64,000 bases of DNA from contig NMRA01000430.1 of assembly GCA_002633005.1 (NCBI GenBank), positions 165,997-229,996 on the forward strand. Direction: 5' to 3'. Under the pieces are notes generated by a model that saw only the letters and a list, made by a program, of their open reading frames with translations, searched no databases and was not told the origin of the DNA. The position numbers and the translations under genes are program-made. The DNA is from Phoronis australis. Lineage: Eukaryota > Phoronida > Phoronidae. Positions 61,501 to 64,000 of this stretch are shown here, piece by piece; within the stretch, counting starts at the first letter, position 1, and every line of letters starts with the position of its first letter.

Positions 61501-63942
61501 TGAGAGGCTGTCTATGTATGTTGACTTTGGTCCATCAACCCAAGATCACACGTGGGGGTAAGTAGTCACGGACTGCAAGTAGTGGTTGGAAGGGAGATTG
61601 TTGGTATTTTTTTCCATTGTATGAAAGAAATAGAAAAGCCATTCATCTTTAGTGAGTGATGTTTGAGTCAAAGACGTGAAGCATGAATGAAGTAGATTAA
61701 TTATGTATAAATGACGACTGGTATATGAATCGAAGAGTTGAACATGTGCAGTGGAAGGTGCCAGCAATGGGTAAACAAGTCTTATGTTCAGCATTTGATC
61801 ACAATGTATGGCTGATCATTCGTGGAATTCCAATTTTACACAAAATTCCTAGTCTTGTGGAGAGAAGTTATGGTCTACTGAGTTAAAGGTTAATGCTGTG
61901 ATCTTTGAAACAAAGATATTTCATTACAGCGTTTTCCAATTGCTCCCAACGTGTTCGATTCTATAGCCCAACAACAAGTTGGGAAGAACACCCCTGTTGC
62001 CAATATCTTACACGACTGATTAACTCCACTCTGGCATTCATGGTTGGAGGGCCAGCTCTCTTTTGTTCGTTAATTGCTCTAATCTCCAGTAAGATCATAT
62101 CTACCCTGACTGGGCTGTGCTGCTAAAGTAAAAGTTAAGTTATATCATATTTGAACATAAACCAATAGCATATCTGAAATCCTCGTCAAATGGGGATCAT
62201 GTTTAGTGTTTGAATTGCTAAAATTGCCTAACTACAACCGAAGTTACGACAATCTATTCTTTCCGAATATACCAATTCGCTCTGGGTTTGACTCGTGTTC
62301 ACATGTGGTCTGTAATAAGCCTGGTAGATAATTGGCCTGCCTGTTGTCATAACAGACAAAAGACTGTGCTTGGCAGTTAACAAAGAAGCTAGATGTTATC
62401 ACACTCTCACAACCCTCTATGTCTGGTAAAGTCACGTTTGTGTTGCATTCTGAAAACAACTTACGGTTTTACTCCCCCAATGCTTCTATTTTGCACATTT
62501 CTATTTCGCAGTAACCTGCTGCTGTCGAAGTATCCGTTTGTAAAATCCCAGCATCATTTACTACCTTCACCGTATGGAGAGCTTGCTCCAGCTATCACGG
62601 CAACCGTGAATATGAGCGGCCACCTGGTGGACTTTGTTGTCACCCACATGGGCAATGACAGGGATGTCTATGACAGGGAATTACAAGCCAAGTTTCTAGC
62701 TAAGGAGCTTAAAAAGTGGTAAGTCATCTGTTTGATGAACATCTTGGTGAACTGTGAACGTTTGATCATGTTACTCATTATCTCTCGACTGGCACTATGT
62801 GAAATGGACGTCTTTCATAATGCTTTGTAGAGTTAAATGACGACTTCAACATTGCACTTGTTGATCAATTCACCCAATATAAATTGGATCGAGGTTTCCT
62901 ACTGGAATCATGCTAACCTTGAAATGCATAAAGATGGTTCACTACGATATTTTGCATACGAGCAAGTGTTAGTGTATAACGCGAAGTCACACAACCAGTT
63001 GTTGCAGCTAAATTACTGTGTTTTTGTCACGTGTTTCAGTTTAAGAATCAATGCAGTGAGACTCTAATTTATCTTAGCTGGGAAATTTGATGTGTGGCAT
63101 AGCCATACAATATTGCCTGGTCCTGTAGGATTTCTGAACAAGTCCTCTGAAAGCTTGAGGAGGCGCCCTCAACTGTTGTGTTGTGTTGCTACTAGTTGCG
63201 TGTTTTTTCATTTCTAGTGAGAACCCCACGGTGTTCCTAGGTTACATAACGTCGGCCCCTGGCAGTCGTGATTATGACTGTTTCATCCAGCAGGGTGATA
63301 TGAAAGATATAGATGATACTGATACGGAAAGATGGTGTGAATATATCATGTACAAGAAGTTGGTTAGGTGAGTCTGTGTCAGTCAAGGTGATATGAAGGA
63401 TATAGACATTGTAGATAGAGACAACATGGCTTACCAGAGACTGATGGTGTTAGGAAGGTCAGAACCATGTTCTCTTCTTTGAGGACATGTCATAAAGTGT
63501 CATGTCAGTCAATCCTAATATATCAAGGTGTGGAAACCACACATTAGAAAGTTATGTCAATGTTCTTAGCATAGGTGTATATTCACATGTGGTTAGGATT
63601 AAGAATCACGTACGTTTTGGCCATGGGACGGAGGTTGTCAGTGTCCCCTGACGAGGGTTATTTTACAATCACGGGTTGCAGAATATTATGACCATATCAA
63701 GACTTGCTGTGCTGTAACGTTGTTGTTATCCAGTTAGCAGAACTTCATGTGTGTCTGTCCTTACAACATGACATCCATGATTTCAGATTGGGTTACGCTA
63801 GAGTCTCTCATGGTGGCTTGAGTGACACTGAGCTTCAACTAGCTACCTTTAAAATACCTCAAGATTTGTCGGATTACAAGGATAATCATTTGCTTACCAC
63901 AGATCCATCAAAGGTCTCAAAGCAACTTCGCTTCTCCTCAAA
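46445..63942 (+). CDS. CWH43: CWH43 / PGAP2-interacting protein (3' end beyond window)
   Basis: Using one copy of each duplicated exon, 13 coding exons give about 672 residues, all phase-consistent: 46445-46511, 47468-47780, 48310-48464, 49569-49755, 50233-50381, 53238-53474, 54952-55023, 57991-58076, 58637-58739, 59201-59336, 62512-62718, 63218-63367, 63787-63942. Vertebrate CWH43 is about 700 residues, so only a short last exon is missing. Residues 1 to about 375 are multi-pass hydrophobic. Then follow a short Ser-rich linker and a membrane segment. The C-terminal endonuclease/exonuclease/phosphatase-like domain has [78 protein letters not shown] and LGYARVSH, all family hallmarks. Yeast Cwh43 remodels the lipid of GPI anchors in the endoplasmic reticulum, exchanging diacylglycerol for ceramide; an equivalent role in this animal is inferred. 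Glu of LLESD and His of VVTHMGN are the likely active-site residues. Confidence 0.95.
47327..47398. repeat. 72-nt hairpin with 22-bp stem in CWH43 intron
   Basis: GTGCCCGAATTTTGAGAACCAG (47327-47348) pairs with 47377-47398 with one mismatch; the loop is 28 bases. The size is that of a microRNA precursor, but a tiny inverted-repeat element is equally likely. Confidence 0.7.
47468..47780 (+). CDS. CWH43: CWH43 exon 2
   Basis: Acceptor TTTTCAG|, donor CAGCG|GTAAGT. It encodes 104 residues with FWSLFHGLG and three or four hydrophobic segments, the start of the N-terminal membrane domain. Confidence 0.93.
48310..48464 (+). CDS. CWH43: CWH43 exon 3
   Basis: Acceptor TTTTCTAG|, donor TCAG|GTAAAT. 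A long membrane segment ([18 protein letters not shown]) is followed by a WWSNTSNT loop with a possible N-glycosylation site. Confidence 0.93.
49569..49755 (+). CDS. CWH43: CWH43 exon 4 (copy 1)
   Basis: Acceptor GTTGTAG|, donor TGGGG|GTATGT. It encodes [19 protein letters not shown] and [14 protein letters not shown], strongly conserved in the family. Confidence 0.95.
50233..50381 (+). CDS. CWH43: CWH43 exon 5 (copy 1)
   Basis: Acceptor ATTTCCAG|, donor TTTACAG|GTAAAC. It encodes two membrane segments around [12 protein letters not shown]. Its last bases and donor are the seed of the 35-bp repeat that follows. Confidence 0.94.
50382..51341. repeat. 35-bp minisatellite made from the exon 5 splice donor (about 27 units)
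   Basis: Unit: GCATTTACAG|GTAAATGAAG plus GGTGGTGCCTGAGTA. The first units are imperfect and grade out of the real junction GCGTTTACAG|GTAAAC; later ones are almost identical. It runs up to the N, so the true length is unknown. Confidence 0.95.
51454..51640 (+). CDS. CWH43: CWH43 exon 4, second (probably allelic) copy
   Basis: The same 187-bp exon with identical splice sites. The main difference is TSHD for TRRD near its start. It follows the N at 51342. Phase would allow inclusion after copy 1 of exon 5, duplicating four membrane segments, but an unmerged haplotype is the better explanation. Confidence 0.85.
52124..52272 (+). CDS. CWH43: CWH43 exon 5, second (probably allelic) copy
   Basis: Identical length and splice sites. 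Differences from copy 1 are LAAL for LGAL and SLVS for SLGS. It is followed by a shorter version of the donor minisatellite. Confidence 0.85.
52273..52690. repeat. 35-bp donor minisatellite, second haplotype (about 12 units)
   Basis: Same unit, but many copies carry AATTAAAGGTGATACCTG variants. It ends at TTTACTGGTGAGCAG. Confidence 0.93.
53238..53474 (+). CDS. CWH43: CWH43 exon 6
   Basis: Acceptor GTTGTAG|, donor ACTG|GTAAGA. It encodes [31 protein letters not shown] and [14 protein letters not shown], the best-conserved part of the membrane domain. Confidence 0.95.
54952..55023 (+). CDS. CWH43: CWH43 exon 7 (linker)
   Basis: Acceptor TGTTTCAG|, donor GCTT|GTGAGT. A 24-residue Ser-rich polar linker ([20 protein letters not shown]). 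Confidence 0.85.
55099..55171 (-). pseudogene. tRNA-derived sequence (Ala-GGC-like anticodon loop)
   Basis: CTAGA-CTGGCAA-TCTAG forms a good anticodon stem-loop, with the A- and B-boxes in place. The acceptor and T stems are not complementary. Confidence 0.5.
55279..55352 (+). pseudogene. tRNA-derived sequence, inverted partner
   Basis: Same boxes on the plus strand. The anticodon loop reads CCGTCAA and lacks the usual U33, so it is not functional. Confidence 0.5.
55569..55598. repeat. TA/TG dinucleotide microsatellite
   Basis: TATATATATATATGTATATATG run. Confidence 0.75.
57007..57275. repeat. 44-bp minisatellite in CWH43 intron 7
   Basis: Unit begins AGTAATGTGCACCAGTTGAT and ends CTCTTGCCCTT; about six copies, each with a TGATCA palindrome. 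Confidence 0.9.
57525..57875. repeat. About 20-bp minisatellite (CACCTGTAAATGTTGACCTG), copy 1
   Basis: Some 15 degenerate units just before exon 8; part of duplication D. Confidence 0.9.
57991..58076 (+). CDS. CWH43: CWH43 exon 8 (copy 1)
   Basis: Acceptor TATTTTAG|, donor TAAAG|GTAACT. A hydrophobic segment ([13 protein letters not shown]) precedes the luminal/catalytic domain. Confidence 0.9.
58637..58739 (+). CDS. CWH43: CWH43 exon 9 (copy 1): start of catalytic-like domain
   Basis: Acceptor TTTATAG|, donor CTCAG|GTATGG. It encodes [20 protein letters not shown], a signature of the family. Its end seeds the repeat in the following intron. Confidence 0.96.
58725..58990. repeat. Minisatellite made from the exon 9 splice donor, copy 1
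   Basis: The exon end TTGAACAACTCAG|GTATGGATAG and the next bases CTATCATAGCC recur as degenerate 40-50-bp units (e.g. TTGAACAACACGGGTAGGGA and ATAGATATCATAGCC): about five to six copies. Confidence 0.85.
59201..59336 (+). CDS. CWH43: CWH43 exon 10 (copy 1)
   Basis: Acceptor TATTTTAG|, donor TGGGG|GTAAGT. It encodes [20 protein letters not shown] and [14 protein letters not shown]. Glu of LLESD is the likely metal ligand. Confidence 0.96.
59796..60110. repeat. About 20-bp minisatellite, copy 2
   Basis: The allelic counterpart of 57525-57875, missing about two units (one near 57555-57580). Confidence 0.9.
60240..60325 (+). CDS. CWH43: CWH43 exon 8, second (probably allelic) copy
   Basis: Same length and splice sites; a Val codon is Met (LVMLFL). 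It lies after the N at 59742. Confidence 0.85.
60856..60958 (+). CDS. CWH43: CWH43 exon 9, second (probably allelic) copy
   Basis: One silent change from copy 1 (TAC to TAT in FGYD). Confidence 0.87.
60944..61209. repeat. Minisatellite made from the exon 9 splice donor, copy 2
   Basis: The allelic counterpart of 58725-58990, with point differences. Confidence 0.85.
61422..61557 (+). CDS. CWH43: CWH43 exon 10, second (probably allelic) copy
   Basis: Only synonymous changes seen against copy 1. It runs on to exon 11 without another N. Confidence 0.87.
62512..62718 (+). CDS. CWH43: CWH43 exon 11
   Basis: Acceptor TTTCGCAG|, donor AGTG|GTAAGT. It encodes [29 protein letters not shown] and DFVVTHMGN, the second half of the active-site region. 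Confidence 0.96.
63218..63367 (+). CDS. CWH43: CWH43 exon 12
   Basis: Acceptor TTTCTAG|, donor TTAG|GTGAGT. It encodes [15 protein letters not shown] and [13 protein letters not shown], near-invariant in CWH43 proteins. Confidence 0.96.
63787..63942 (+). CDS. CWH43: CWH43 exon 13; gene continues past window
   Basis: Acceptor ATTTCAG|, donor TCAAA|GTAAGT. It encodes [17 protein letters not shown] and a [13 protein letters not shown] block. The final FGSY...-type exon is outside. Confidence 0.95.
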
Positions 63943-64000
63943 GTAAGTTCTTGATTGGTGGAATGTATCATATCTGTAATGTGGTTGTGTAGTTGTCTGG

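Larger units (their letters stand above)
59743..61756. repeat. Duplication D, second copy
   Basis: Same order of minisatellite, exon 8, exon 9, junction repeat and exon 10, with about 1-3% differences and small deletions. Confidence 0.9.

Overview
The window is eukaryotic, and its interrupted genes with GT-AG introns, tRNA-derived foldbacks and many short TIR elements point to an animal. A rough guess is a marine invertebrate, possibly a deuterostome; the sequence does not fix the species. Most of the 64 kb is intron or intergenic DNA full of repeats. Coding segments were found by reading splice sites and checking that codon phase carries across every junction.

Left end (143-10436, minus strand): a 13-exon gene coding for about 760 residues, related to KDZ-superfamily (Kyakuja-Dileera-Zisupton) transposases and the animal HMGXB3-like proteins. 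It has a SWIM-like CxC...CxH cluster, CxxC knuckles and the KDZ core. All but one junction are phase-consistent, and the third acidic residue of the core appears to be missing, so a domesticated or dying transposase is likely. A 1.8-kb TIR element with a decayed THAP-like start codon region lies in the intron where the one unresolved junction falls.

Middle (11-44 kb): mostly repeats. These include two of the four duplications hinged on a single N, a TTAA-flanked foldback built from two inverted THAP-like element ends, a Harbinger-like 817-bp TIR element with TTA target duplications, a palindromic-decamer minisatellite, a 550-bp TIR element with a central hairpin, and an assembly gap (43204-43908). 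A small unknown five-exon plus-strand gene (30287-36137, 185 codons) is proposed with moderate to low confidence.

Right end (46445-edge, plus strand): a CWH43/PGAP2-interacting protein gene. It has an N-terminal multi-pass membrane domain and a C-terminal exonuclease/endonuclease/phosphatase-like domain, acting in GPI-anchor lipid remodelling. Thirteen coding exons give about 672 residues, and the last exon(s) lie beyond the window. Five of these exons appear twice because of two N-hinged duplications (51342 and 59742), which look like unmerged haplotypes rather than real exon duplication. Two minisatellites in this gene are built from its own exon-intron junctions, so every unit of the larger one carries a perfect CAG|GTAAAT splice-donor motif. 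This is the most unusual signal in the window.
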